Positions 26,800-39,934 are shown, counted from the first letter of the stretch. The stretch is 64,000 nucleotides of DNA from Apostichopus japonicus (GCF_037975245.1 NC_092565.1:6056999-6120998), one strand, 5' to 3'. Notes: a model not told the origin generated them from the sequence alone. Program-made: numbers and translations.

Positions 26800-29700
26800 A
26801 GCTTTTGATAAGTTTTGTGCGAATCGACTTAAACATCTGTCAAACTTTGAATAAATATAGGTGTAACGTTAAGGATATATTCATTTTTTTATTTCAGAAG
26901 AGTGATGACCTCTCAAGGAAACCTACGCCAGTATAGGCTTGGCCAATTTTCATAGGACAGGAAATCTTTAACGAGGAAGGTTTAGATCGTGTTTCAGTAT
27001 AAGACGATTTCTGTTTTATTGTTAACACGCTTTAGTATAATTATCATCAGTATTATAGCACACAATCTAAGCTCGATTTTTTTCCTTAAAGCATTTGTAG
27101 CCAGAACGGTTTACCAATATCTGGACGACTTAACGAGTTTGCTGATTCCATTATTTAAACTTTCCTTACAGACAAAAAAAAAATCATTCTGGATAATAAT
27201 TATACGTAACTCCATATATTTGCTTTGAGCTGAAAGGAGAATGTTGCTCAATATAAAAATTAATATAACGCCAAAAAAACGAGAGAAAATTCTCAATATT
27301 TTGGGTAACAAATGATGAAGAATTCGTGACTAATGAAGAACTCCTATCTACAGTGGAAATTTCGTCAAACAGTTATGTTTGCTTATGGCAATTATCACAT
27401 GCAATGCATTTTTAACACTTAGGTTTGTATTATAAACTCGACTATGTAAGATTACCTTATAGAGTCCAATATAGGAACTCCATAATTTCCTCCTTTATTT
27501 TATTCTCATTTTCAATTTTTAGTTGTTTATTATTTTTATTTGGACGATAATCTGTGAACGTTATAGCCAACGGGTAGGCAAATGATATAGCATGTAATAA
27601 CATAAATAATATAAAGCCATAAATACTGCTATAAGCGGTAACACTTCTTAACTATACCACACATTAGCTCTGTACATGAGATATGACGATATAACGAAAA
27701 TGGAAGTTGTGTGGGTGGGGGAAGGTGGGTGAGGGTGAATCTACCAATTATCATAAGCGATCGTTATCATGGTATTTATTGTTGGCCGTTATTTCCATAT
27801 ATTAAAATAAATAACAACTGTCACACGAGTAACTTGTCTGCACGTTAGGGGGGAGGGGTCTGACGTTGCGATACCAAAACAGTCGTTCTTCAAACGCGAA
27901 CTGTTTGTCTCTGAAGAAGATGATGCTTGGATAAAAACTTCAGGCACTCTACTTTTATAAAATTACCTCCAGGTTTTTTTTTTCTTGGCAGAAGATTAGC
28001 AGCATTCTAAATGTTTCATTTTTGTCCTTGATACATTTTATAATGTTCATTCTTCACTGCACACATTCCATACACATACATGAGCATCTGCGAAAATGAT
28101 AATCGATATTGTTGTGATTCGCTAATTCAATAATTATAATATTTCCCTTAGGGGCCTAGTCAAAAAAACAAAAAAAAATTGGTAACCGCTAGGTAATTTT
28201 TGGGTTTGAAATAATATAAGTAGGCCTATAGGCCTGAGATTCTTGTGAACCAGATGTTTATCATTTATCTGATAAACGTATGATTAATGTATACTTTGAA
28301 GTTTTCCCGTGTTTCATAAATCATTTCTCTAGATGTTATTCGAACATTTTATAATTATTTGGTAAAGAATTCTTAGACAACACGAAGCTTGAGCGTAAGT
28401 CATAGATATCGGTGATCATATAATTTATGTGTTGCCCACCCAAACATGTAATTGGCCTTTTAATGCTGCAGATGCGTGGTTGCCATTTCATTACTAAACA
28501 ATGTAGCTATATTCTTATACCGCCATATTCACTCGAGTAATCCACGCAAAGTTCCCGCCTATCAGCGAAGTATTTTTGTCAGATCCAAAACAGATGCAAT
28601 TATAGTTAATCTAATGAGAAATGCCACTTCATTAATCGCAATAAACAAAAGTCTCCACACCGATAGATGTAGAGTGTGCATGTGTTATATTAACCATCAG
28701 CTGCTCGGAAAGGGTAGTGTCCAACTCCTTCAATTCTGTGAAAACTGGAGGTACAAATCGACTCCAGGTACATTTTGCCAAGTACAGTACAACTAAGAGG
28801 AAAAGCCGGACGGCTGTAAGAGAAAGCGGGGGTAAGGGTGTGGGAGGGGGGTAGTGGGGGGATCACCGGCGACGATATCTCTTAAGTGTATCTATAAGGA
28901 ATATGCTATGCAAGGGTCTGATTTGTTGCTTTCATATTTGACAAGAAAAGTAATTTACTTTCTTGAGACATTAAGACATATACCCATATGTTGTGGCGTA
29001 TACTGCAACTACAGGGAGCTGTTTGATAAATAACATCTAATCTATGTTGAAACGAGTCAATGACAGGCTAGCGTGGGAGGGGGAGTGTTCGTTGCAACCA
29101 CCACGCGTCGCTTTATGGCAGATTATTGGTATAGTCTCAGTGTGTTTTCTGTCACAGATCACTAATGTCGAAAAACACAAGACGATTAGACAAGGAAAAA
29201 CATATCTTCTCAATTTTACCTCGATTATCAAAACAAGCAAAAAATCAAACTAGTATTGATTGAATGAAAACAGTCAAATAAAATAGAATTTTAAACATGA
29301 AATACTTACGTTTAATTTTCACGGCGCCTGTTCGAAATATGCCGCAAATATCTAGAAAATGTCAGAAAAACAAGCAAGGGTTAGTTATGTTCACGCTCTT
29401 CTACAAGCCAAACAAAATAATTCCATCTGGAAATCATTTCCCCTCACTGTGGCTGTTAGAGTGTTCGAAACTCCACCACATTGCAGTGGCTGGAACCTCA
29501 GTAATGTCATACCCTTGGTCACATAGCACATGCAAATGCCAAAACGGTAAATAGCATTGCTGTTTTTCAAAATTTGATTAGTCCGGCACAAAACTTGAAT
29601 TATTATGGGACTTTTAGTATCAACCAAAACTTATTTTGCTGCATTAATGTCATTATTCTTATCGAGTTTGCTGAATGAAGCATCCTTTATCAAACACAAA

Positions 29701-31365
29701 GAGGAAAAAACGAATTTGTCTGTTGTTTCAAATTTCAGCATATTGCAGATTTACTTATACGTGAATAAGTGAATAGAAAATGACAATAAAAGTGGTTTGA
29801 ATTTATTTTCAAAGAGTAAGAAAGCCTGTTAACAACTTCTTATCTACTGTAAACAAAAGCCTGTGTATGGAAATATGAAAAAAAAACTAATTAATATATT
29901 AATATATTTTTTCATCGAATCGTCTTGCCGACGCATTATACTACAGGAGATTTTAATATCATCACCTCTTTTAGAACATTAATTTCCCTCCCACAAAATA
30001 AGCCATAAATAGCTTACCATCAAAACCTACTCGACCAAGGTCGTTTATATTATATCTTTAAAAGCATAAAGCCGTGAATCTAACTGATCGTTATATTGTA
30101 AAATCAACCTGATAATATTACTACAAATAATTTAGAGAAAGAAAGACCATAGAAAGCCTGAGAAAATGAGAGAAATCCAAGCGGTTATAAATCTTGCCTG
30201 TATTTTAATTTATCCATGTCAACCTTGAAGACGCGTGTCTATATATACGCCTGTCCTTCGGGGACCATTTTGCTAAAAGTGACAAGACATGGCGAGAAAT
30301 AATAACCGACCAGTTCAATCTGTTTAGATATTTTGATACCTTCTCGTAAATATTTAAAAAGTCAAGTCATGAAGAAAAAGGTAATTTTTTTATGTTTTTT
30401 TGTTTTTCATTATTTCTTTCTTTCCTTTTTTCTTAATTCTTCCAATCACCGGTTATAAAACCATTGGTTGGTGGTAGCTGCATGCCCACGCATGTATGCA
30501 TATATACCAAATGAATATCAAATATTTTAGTTTCGGAAGGCCGGCTTTTAAAGTAAGCAAATATATATTTATCTCTCCCTCTCTCAATTGTTTTCACAAA
30601 TTGCTCCGAGTGATTGAACAATAACCTACTGCATCTATTGGACGATTGAAAAGTTGAACAACTTTAGCAAATTAATTGATTGCACAATTTTTGGTATCTT
30701 TACTGTTTTTCTTAACCAAACAAACTAATGATTTTTTTTAATGATTCATGAAAGAAAGATGACTGCAGCCCTAGTTATATTCCAAAAACAAAAAACAGAA
30801 TGCTAAAAAGGTAAAACGGCAAGTAATATAGGCCTATTTAGGTAACGGTTTACTGTAACGACATTGGGGCATGAGGATCTGTTGATTACGTCATCAATTA
30901 AAGGGGTATTCTTGTGAGTAAATGAGTTTTAAATTTAAAAAAAAATGCAAAGACTTCTCAGTTCAATTGCCATGATGGCCACACTAACTCTAATGTTACC
31001 AAGCGCCAAATGATTTCTTTAAAAAATATTAAGGTTGCATCTCCACGATATAAACTACTATTTAGGATGTTGTATTGATCTAAAAGAAATTCCTGCAATA
31101 TTTTTAAAGCAGTAAAAAAAACGATACGTTTAAAAAGGCGTATTAACAAGACGTTAGGCCTACTAAGGACACGCAAAGCATAAAGGCCTACGTAGGCTTA
31201 GGCCTATATATTGACCGGTCTAAATCATAAGTTTTGACAGGTTTGACAGTCACATTATCATGATGAGGACCGTCTTTTCGGCCTGAGAATGAGCAAATGA
31301 AAGGTTTGCTTTTAAACAAGTCAAAATACACAGGCGTGTTTGTAAACTATGTATCTGCATGTATA
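26800..31365. other. No gene recognised
   Basis: AT-rich sequence. G-rich patches occur at 27712-27735 and 28828-28862. No exon-like reading frame with family similarity. Confidence 0.55.
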
Positions 31366-31379
31366 CAATACGCATGAAA

Positions 31380-32090
31380 GGGTACCGTTGTTTTCCGCAC
31401 ACGTTACTTTCCGCTGAAACAAAACGGTGTTTTCCGCAAACAAATTTGTCAGCGGAAAACAACGTTTTTTTCAGCGGAAAGTAACGTTTTTTTTTTGGAG
31501 GGACAGAATAACTTACTGAATTGATTAGGCACATGGAATGATTTAGGAAGGTGGAGAAGATAGGATTTAACTGTAACAGGATAAATCGGCCATGATTTTA
31601 GATGTAACTCGTAAGAAAGGTGGTGCAAAATGCGTGTTCGACTATTAAAACAGCCCTTACTTATACAGCCATTTCCAGCGAAAATCAAAGATACTGCCTT
31701 TTACAACTTTTTTTTTTAAACTATCATTACGCGGACCGCAGTTTTAATACTTTATTAGATAGTCAATCCTTCATAACGCGGGTGTCCCTTTGCCCTTTTA
31801 TCGGCCGACCACCACATACTTCTTTAATAATCCCTAATTACACACCCCCAAGCCTCCTCTGTATTATAAGCAGCTTAACTTTTCTGACATGAACTCAGTC
31901 TAACCATCCTTTATCGACGTTCTTTGATACTTTCTCATGTTATTTTAATCATCCTGCCTGAATTTGGTATCCTAAAATATGCGAAAAATATAGTATACAG
32001 GAAGGTGAAAAAAAGGTGTTTTCCGCAGAAGAATTTTTTCAGCGGAAAGTAATCAGCGGAAAGTAACGTATGCGGAAAACAACTGAACCC
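31380..32090. mobile_element. 711-bp foldback-type TIR element with 9-bp target duplications
   Basis: The left end starts GGGTACCGTTGTTTTCCGC and continues ACGTTACTTTCCGCTGA; the right end is its near-perfect inverse (TCAGCGGAAAGTAACGTATG, then GCGGAAAACAACTGAACCC). CGCATGAAA flanks both sides (31371-31379, 32091-32099). The left arm is itself folded: GTTACTTTCCGCTGA at ~31404 is inverted at ~31470. A 9-bp duplication fits Mutator-like or Merlin-type transposases. No transposase inside. Confidence 0.91.
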
Positions 32091-32099
32091 CGCATGAAA

Positions 32100-35027
32100 C
32101 AGCGTATCGCGGAATCGCTAACCTTAATATGTCATGTACAGGACATCTGCACGTAGCCTACATCTGATCTTGCTGTTGCACTTGTCGGAACAATTCGAGC
32201 CCCAAACAGTATAAACACAGAACGAGACTTTCTGGAAATGCCATGCTTAAATGATTAGTATATAAATCCATGCCAACGCGATATGCGTAAAACGTCCCGT
32301 GATTCTCCGCTAACAAATATCGTCAAGTAGGCCTACGAAAGTACTGGGTGTACAGTGTTAAACATGTTAACTAATTCTGTTTACAAAACAAACCTAGCCG
32401 CTGACTAGCTATAAAAATTCCCATATTCCGACATGAATACCTATATAGGGCAACAGTTATACATTCTATTCATTTTTATGATTATCATTATTTTTATTTA
32501 AACTAGGGTTTTCATGATGAATCAATTTTATCTTCCCAGTACTTAGGCTGTACAATTCATAAGACCTTGTTATGGGTATACATTAGTTTGAAAAGTGCGT
32601 ATGTGTATATATTTGGTACAAAAACAACACACACTATGTTACTATCCAAAGTTAGAAGGGCTAAGAGTATCAAAATGTGACGTGATGCTCAAAAAAGCAA
32701 CCGCAACAGAAGCCGCGATTATTGCAGCCCCCCCCCCCCCCGCCAAAAAGAAGAGGGCAGACGGTGAACGGTAGGCCTATCTCTTGCAACCCTAGGTGAA
32801 TTGCCGCTCTACAGTGTAGCTAGATATAAACGTGCATCTTAGGTCATGTCATAGCGGCCAACTGCATGTTTGAAATTTGTAGCCTACCGTGACAACAATA
32901 TTCTAAACCAAAAATTTACAACAACAAAATCCTATAAAAGCGGCTTTTAGGTTGTCAGGTTTTGATTTATTGTTTACGGAAATTAATCGACTTTAATCGA
33001 TGAAATTCATTATTCACATGTTATGCAGATCATTTTCATATAATGTCGGCATAGCCTACTGACGTCATCCATTTCCTGGTTCGTTCCTTATCATTATTTG
33101 GAAGACAATTGGAAGAATAGGACTTATTGATAATACTAACTGATTTTGTCAACAAGTCATTTTGATTGCAGAAATGAAACCCGAAAATTGATTGTTCCAT
33201 ATACTTCTTTGTTTTTTTTTAATTATAATACAGTTTCAACTGAAACATCGGTGAACAGTCAGTGAAAACAATATTAATGCAAAAAGCTTTTTGCTTGTTT
33301 CCGTAAATATGTCAGCCCCTAATAAAATATCACATTATCACGGTACGTGTTTGAAGCGACTGGGTGAAAGTTTGGAAGGTCTTTCAAAGTGGCAAGGACT
33401 GTCTCAGTGAGGAATGGTTAATACTTTACCCTCGGGCACCACAGTCTTATACAATACTGTGACGTCAAAATAGTCTACTACCCCAAGATGCACAGTTGGT
33501 CGAGAAAGACCTCATAGTGAAAACGTACGTGTGTTAACAGGATGATTTTCTAGCGGCGGGAGGGGGAGGGATGGAGTGAGGGGAGGTGCAGGGGACCTGA
33601 GGGTTTGGTATGGGGGCATAACCGACAGGACTCTCGTCAGTGTAATATAATGACTACATGTATCGCAAAGATGTTGTTTACAAAATGATTGTGAATAATA
33701 ACAATTACATGTTTTTTATTTTTATCAACATAGGCTACTAACTGTTTTTGGCCATTAGCAGTACGTCAAGCTTCTGCACGTGCGCGGCCGACAGTATTGC
33801 TAACAACTTAATTAAAGATCACATTCAAATCGAAAAGCACGAGTCAAGTAATAAATAAAAGATGTTCCAATTATTTTACTCAAATGGATTCAAATGCAAT
33901 ATTTATAGGGCAAGGTATACAACTTGTATACAATAAAACAAGTACATCTTAGCAAACGATTCGTATTCAGCTTACCGGCGACATATTTTGTTTAAGACTT
34001 TATATCTGTTTATCGAAAAATGGTTACCAAAAGGTCATGAAAAATCTTCATATCAACGTCATAATGTAAATTTTGTTCAACATTCCTTGACTCTCTATAG
34101 ATCATTTGGGCGGTTTCCTTCTTTTTCTCTCTATTTTCTCTCTTCATTTTCTTTTATTATTAAAAAAGTGAAAGGACTCTAGTGCACTGAGTTCATAACA
34201 GGAAGACATGCTGATGAAATGTGATAAAAAACGTCCGCGGAAATAATGTAAAAGCAAAGAAAAAAAAAACTTTTTTTCCCCCTTTTAAGATGCCTTGATT
34301 TCTTCCTATGTGGGAGTTATCTGGACTTTTCAGATTTAGCTGGCCTTTCTAAAGATCAAATGTGATAAATTGGTCAATCATGCATGTGTGGCGTACGTTA
34401 TCTGACGTAAGTCCTTTTGCGGGCCGTACCTTCGCAAATCGAAAGTATCTTTAAATACACCGTGCGAAGTGAACTTCGTATGCGATAGTTCATGCGTCCT
34501 TAAAAGGACTTTTTGGTCGCTATGGTTTTTTGCTATAAAAAAATTAAAATATTTAACATAAAAACACAATTTTGAGAGCTGCTTTTGGAGGTTTCATTGA
34601 TACTGTTTTCAAACCAAGCATGCTCTTGTATTGTTCAAAGTATGGAATTGCACAAACTAAGGTGCACGCATATGATCAACTCATGTATCACTTTCCTACG
34701 TTGTTACGGTACGTCATAGCTTTCGTTGTCCGCATTGCAGGCCGATAGACTTCAGCACGAAACACATAGTTACATTATTATATCTGCGCAATCGCATTTG
34801 GTTTTTATTTCCGCGAGAAAATGCTTGATGTTTGAATGAAATAAACAATAACGCAAAAACAAACAAACAAACAAACAAAACCGGACAGTCTGACAGTCCA
34901 TGAGCAGCAGTCATAAATTAAATTAGGGCTATACAAGCAATGTTGCGATATTATAATTACTCTTGATTTTTTATGTGGATTGAATGAAGGGGTTTGTGTA
35001 GGCCTACACCTCCACAGCCACCTCTTG
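32100..35027. other. No gene recognised
   Basis: AT-rich, with a poly(C) run at 32730-32741 and a (CAAA)n patch at 34855-34880. Nothing resembling a gene. Confidence 0.55.
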
Positions 35028-35035
35028 GATCAGAG

Positions 35036-35329
35036 CAGGCGCGTAGCCAGGAATTTGCCAAGGGAGGGGCGAAACTGTAGATTCGGCATTGAAAACTATC
35101 TAAGCGTAGCGCCACCATGATTGGCGCGAAGCGTACAAGAAAATTTTGGCTTAGAATGCCTCCCAGATCGCTGGAAAAGGCACTTCCCAGGCCTTGTAAG
35201 TTGCATCTTAGCATTTTCTCTTTTGAAAATACTAGCGATATCATAAAAACATTAAAAAAAAAAAAAAAATTATGCTCAAGGGGGGGCGGCTGCCCCCTTC
35301 GCCCCCCCCCCCCCTTGGCTACGCGCCTG
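35036..35329. mobile_element. hAT MITE with perfect 8-bp target duplication
   Basis: 294 bp. The ends CAGGCGCGTAGCCAGG and CCTTGGCTACGCGCCTG are inverted repeats. GATCAGAG flanks both sides (35028-35035, 35330-35337). The interior block around 35100-35210 (CTATCTAAGCG, GGCGCGAAGCGTAC) is related in reverse orientation to 58855-58960 and 59975-60060. Confidence 0.94.
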
Positions 35330-36067
35330 GATCAGAGACGGTTATAATCGTTTCTACTTGTGTGAACCTAGCGCGGAGAGGGATATTATATTAAAGAAAT
35401 GTGTAAATGAGTTGATCGAAGGCATCTACTTTAAGGCGATGACGTCATTGCCACGTAGGGAGATCGATATTTGATGCTACTCGTGTGTTTTATTAAGCCT
35501 ACGATTACGTCTATCCGCAAATTCACAAAGACAAATGTGATTGTCATTAATCTCCTTTGTCATGTATATATGTAGATAAATATGCAAAATATCTGTCAGA
35601 CATATACATTATACTTACTGTCTGTCGACGAAATGTTTTAAAAAGTACCTTGCGAAATACTTAAGTGAAAATCAGAAGCCATGATCTTTAAAGTGTAGCT
35701 TGAGAAAAAAAAAATCGATTTTTTTCCCTATCTTTATGTTTTATGGAAATTCATGGGCAAAAATAAGAACACGAAGCCACTACAAAATCAATTTAAAACC
35801 TTTTTTGAGAAAGGAAAATTGTTTTAATAATTTTGACTTGCAACTAGGAATAATTGACTGGTTGATGTCAGCAAGCACGATAACGATGCTTTTGTGTATA
35901 AGTGAGTTCATAAAGTCAAATTTATTATACTTACAAAATATATAAACAACCTACATCCTCCACCGCCCCCCCCCCACCCTCCCCTCCCTCCCAAATGCAA
36001 ATGCCGTAAATTTAAAGTAACAGGCATGTTCATTTTCAGCATACTTAATTGGGCCTATATACTTCAC

Positions 36068-36340
36068 TTGGAAGGGAGTGTTAGCTCAGTGGTTAACGCC
36101 GGTGCCTTTCAATCATAAGGTCCCCGGTTCGAGTCACTTCCAGATTAATGTATATGTCGTCCAGTTACAGAGTTGTTGACAATTAACAATTCATAATCAT
36201 GGACGTTAAAAATGAATATAAGAGACTGACTTCGGTCAGCTTGCGACTTTGATAAGCCAATGAGGCTTCTTCGCGAGTTCCTGCTTGCAGGAGTATCTAA
36301 TATACATACATATACATACATACATTTCATGTATAAACCC
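36068..36340 (+). mobile_element. tRNA-derived SINE
   Basis: The head at 36071-36141 has an A box TTAGCTCAGTGG, a B box GGTTCGAGTC and acceptor-like ends GGAAG and CTTCC, so it resembles a tRNA. The body includes AGACTGACTTCGGTCAGC and GTTCCTGCTTGCAGGAG, with a (TACA)n tail at 36301-36327. The anticodon arm is imperfect (an 8-nt loop), so I call it a SINE head rather than a working tRNA gene. Confidence 0.75.
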
Positions 36341-36344
36341 ATGC

Positions 36345-38022
36345 AACGGTTTGATTCTTTACCCTAAGGTAAAGCAGAGGCGTTACCAAGGGTGCGGAGG
36401 GCCGGCTCGACCCCCTGGGAAAATTAGTTCACAACCCGCCCCCACCCACCTCTCCCTCCCTCCACTTCCCATTTGGAAGTCGTCATTAATTATTAAATAG
36501 TATGAAAATGAGATTACAATAGTCTTATATATATGCTTCTAAATAGAGCTCAACATTGCACACTTACACAAACTACATAAAATGGGTTCGCGTCAACTAT
36601 TCGAGACCATTATAGTGACAGACTGCCTAGTTTATGTTTTCCTTGCACCACCTCTTCCAACGATTCATGTTCGGTTTTGTGACATCTTACGCTCTCAAGA
36701 TACTAGTGTTTGAAGGACTTTCTTTTTGAAAGTTTTCTTCTAAGTAAAGTTTTGAAAATAAAAGTTTCCGTACTCATAATTCCGCAGTGTTGCATTTATA
36801 CCGTCAAATAGTTCTTAGTAATTGGTTCTCGTACGTGGGTCAGTGTGTTTAGTTGAGTTCATTTTTAAGAGTTCAAGAAATAAAGTGGCTTTTTTTTTCT
36901 CCTTGAAATTCGATCAAGTGAGAAGTTTTTAATTATAATGTATCACTTTTTTTCAATTCATGATAGTTTTCACAGAACTTTGCATCTCCTCTGGGGATGA
37001 ACTGATGTAACGCAGTCCTTATAACCACAAGACAATCCTGTCACACTGGTGGAAAAGAAGCACCAAATCTCCTGGGATTTTCAGCCAATCTTTAAACTTC
37101 CTACATTTTAATAATTCAAGTAGAGACGAAAAACCTAAAAAGTCATTTTCTTCTTCTTAAGCAAATATAAGGCTGTCATCCCATTGGATTGAAGATATAT
37201 GCACAAAAAAACGAGAGACTCATTCCAATTGTCAGTTGTGAAGCAAAGAACTTCCTCCCATTTCTATGGTTCTGAGATAATTATTTCAACCAAAAAAGTT
37301 CCTGTCATACGGATGGAAACATTGTTTGAATAGTTTCTATAATTCTTGGAATTAACGGGTTCATGAAAGAAGGTGAACTGAACAGTTTCATAAACCATTT
37401 AGATAACGTTAAATCCCACACATATCATTCCACCATGCCCTTTTAAATATGTGTGATCACACACCACCACCCCGGCAATCTTACAATGCGCGCGTATGCA
37501 GGGATGTAGTGCAGTCGTTGATGAGAGGGGGCGTAATTGCAATATAGCCGTATTAGAAAAGTCCTGACGCGGTTATAAACAAATTTACAATATGACCAAA
37601 GTTGAGATTTCAGAAATGATTTCTGCTATAGGCCTTTATGATCTAACGAATCAAAGAGGTTTAACTCTCCCCTCCCCTCATATAGTCGGACCCCATCCAG
37701 ACTTTCTCTCCACACTCACTTGCCGTCCTGTTATTTCATCCCTACATGTAAACATACTGGAGATGAAATATTGTAGGCCTACTCTATTGATTGACGATTT
37801 GTGTAAAACTGTACTATAGTTGCTCAACAACCCTAACCCAACTCAGTGAACATTAGTGTGAAAACATAGGTTATGGGTGTGTGCGTGTGTATGCGTATGT
37901 GTTTGTGTTTGTGCGGGGGTCCCTGTGTGTATACGTAGTAAATAGTTCGCGGATGAGTAAGAAGAAAAAAACTGAAAATAAAATTATTTAGAACAAGGAA
38001 AGTGTCTTGATGCATAAATAAC
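36345..38022. other. No gene recognised
   Basis: A possible single transposon end (CAGAGGCGTTACCAAGGGTG) lies at 36377 without a partner. There is a GT-rich patch at 37876-37925. Confidence 0.5.
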
Positions 38023-38237
38023 CAAGAACAGGGATGTGCCCACGCTGGGCGGCACTGGGCGGCCCCGCCCAGCACTTAAAAGTACCGCCCAACACTGTCT
38101 TAAAAATCGTGAATCCCGCCCAGCACTATTTTCATCTAAAATCCCGACATTCCTAACAAGATATTCGACATAAATTGGGCCTAGCCTATGCCAAAATCAT
38201 ACAGATTAATAATGCATCAGTTACGCATGCGAGAAAC

Positions 38238-38852
38238 GGTGACATCCCTATGTTCCGACGTCTCTATGTTCCGACGTCTCTATGTTCCGACAAATTGTTT
38301 GGACTCTAATTTTTTTTGACCCAAATTTTTTCGGACACAATTTTTTTTTGGGAGACTCAATCTTTTTGGTCCCCCATTTTTCGGACCAAATTTTTTTGGG
38401 GACTTAATTTTTTGGGCCACAAATTTTTTGGGACCCAATTTTTTTGGGGGGACTCAATTTTTTTGGACCAACATTTTTTCTGACCTACCTTTTTGGGGGA
38501 CACAATTTTTTGGACGCACCAAATTTTTTTCAGGAAAAAAAGGGCCCAAAGTTTGTTATGACCCAAATAGTGCTTTGTGACCGAAAATTGCTTCTGACCG
38601 GAAATTTTGTTTGTACTCATTTTTTTTTTTGACCAAAATCAGTTTGGTCAAAAAAAAATTTGGTCCGAAAAAAGTTGGTCCGAAAACATGTTGGTCAACA
38701 ATTTTGGTCCAAAAAAAATTGAGTCCGAAAAAATTTGGGTAAAAAAAATTAGAGTCCAAAAAAATTGTCGGAACATAGAGACGTCGGAACATAGAGATGT
38801 CGGAACATAGAGACGTCGGAACATAGAGACGTCGGAACATAGAGATGTAACC
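38238..38852. mobile_element. 615-bp foldback element with 8-bp target duplications
   Basis: Terminal inverted repeats start GGTGACATC (left) and GGTTACATC (right, reverse complement). They continue through tandem TCTATGTTCCGACG units, three on the left and five on the right. The 8-mer CGAGAAAC flanks both sides exactly (38230-38237, 38853-38860). The interior is a string of T-rich blocks (TTTTTTGGACC, TTTTTTGGGG) on the left and complementary A-rich blocks on the right, so the whole element folds back. No coding sequence. Confidence 0.92.
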
Positions 38853-38944
38853 CGAGAAACATTACTTACGGCTCTCAATCGGTCCCTTGTAAAATCTCTT
38901 TCAAACAAACTAATAACTTTTACCAGGTACGTAATATATTTCAC

Positions 38945-39288
38945 CAGTGGCGCAGGAAGGTACTTTTGAGTGGGGGGGGGGGGCTGAAGACTGATGGCCG
39001 GCCCGGGGGAGGGGTCTAAGGGGAGGGGTCTTTTTGGCTTTTTCAGGTGGCCTCAGATGCAATTTGGTGCAATGTAGCACACTTCAACACCCACTCCATT
39101 TTGTAAAAACTTTTGCATTTTCACCTGGCCTTAGATGCAATTTGGTGCTCCAAATGAGATTTTTTTCTCATTTGGAAATGGAAAAGGGGTTTTCTGACTT
39201 GCGAAGCGGGGGTGGAATGATACTTCCGCCCCTCCATATTTTTCACTGGGGGGCTGACGCCCCCAGCCCCCCGGTTCCTACGCCCTTG
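38945..39288. mobile_element. hAT MITE, copy 1 of a pair
   Basis: 344 bp, from CAGTGGCGCAGGAAGG to the inverted GGTTCCTACGCCCTTG. Flanks are TATTTCAC and TTTTTCAC (7 of 8 identical), matching a hAT target duplication. It shares its interior (GATGCAATTTGGTGC, TTTTTCTCATTTGGAAATG) with 39935-40292. It sits inside the 38029-39502 element. Confidence 0.9.
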
Positions 39289-39934
39289 TTTTTCACTAAA
39301 AAAAACTAAAAATGTAAAATGTTAGCAAAACTAGTGTATGTGCTTAAAAAGCTACACAAGTGCCAGCATTTGGCATCTGAGCACCTTCAAAAATCGAAAA
39401 ATTCTCAAAGAGGAGGGGGACACTCTCTCCCTCTTAGACCCCCCCCCCCCCAGGACGGCGATCAGTATACCCGGCCCTCATGAAATCCTGGGCACATCCC
39501 TGCAAGAAACTTTCACCTCCTCAGCCACTTCTCACAAGACCGTTACCTTGCAGAGAGAAACATCAAGGTGTTGAATTCCTTGTTCAGTTCAAACTTTGCA
39601 CCCAAGAAGGACCCATTCGTGCATACATGATGCATCAACACGTGTATCCCAAACTATGCGATTGAAGAGGAGGGATGCGGTTAACAAGATTGGTAAAGGC
39701 TCTGTTGTTATGACCAACCCTTTATTCATATTAACCTGCATGTAGTCTAAATGCGTTTGTTATTGTTAACTGATGAATGATATTCCGAACAAATTAATAA
39801 TTGGGGGAGGGGGGCTGCAGTGTGTGAAAGAGTTTGTTTTCTCAAACGTTTGCATAAAAGTCATTATTCACATTAAGTTAATGAGTATATTGGGAACATG
39901 CAAATGACTGTTGTTAAACAACATTTGTTAATAC

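Larger units (their letters stand above)
38029..39502. mobile_element. Older TIR element hosting two nested insertions
   Basis: Ends are CAGGGATGTGCCCA (38029) and its reverse complement ending at 39502, a 14-bp perfect inverted repeat. The hexamer CAAGAA directly abuts both ends (38023-38028, 39503-39508). Its interior is interrupted by the foldback element 38238-38852 and the MITE 38945-39288. Stripped of these it would be ~515 bp. It lacks a transposase. CAG-type ends suggest hAT, although only 6 bp of target duplication are clean. Confidence 0.8.

Noticed and set aside
36071-36141. Functional tRNA gene
   Set aside because: The anticodon arm gives an 8-base loop without a clear anticodon, the acceptor stem has a mismatch, and a SINE body and (TACA)n tail follow directly.
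38357-38944. Overlapping open frames on both strands rich in Lys, Phe and Trp
   Set aside because: They are translations of the T-rich/A-rich ladder of the foldback element. The periodic peptide pattern comes from the DNA repeat.
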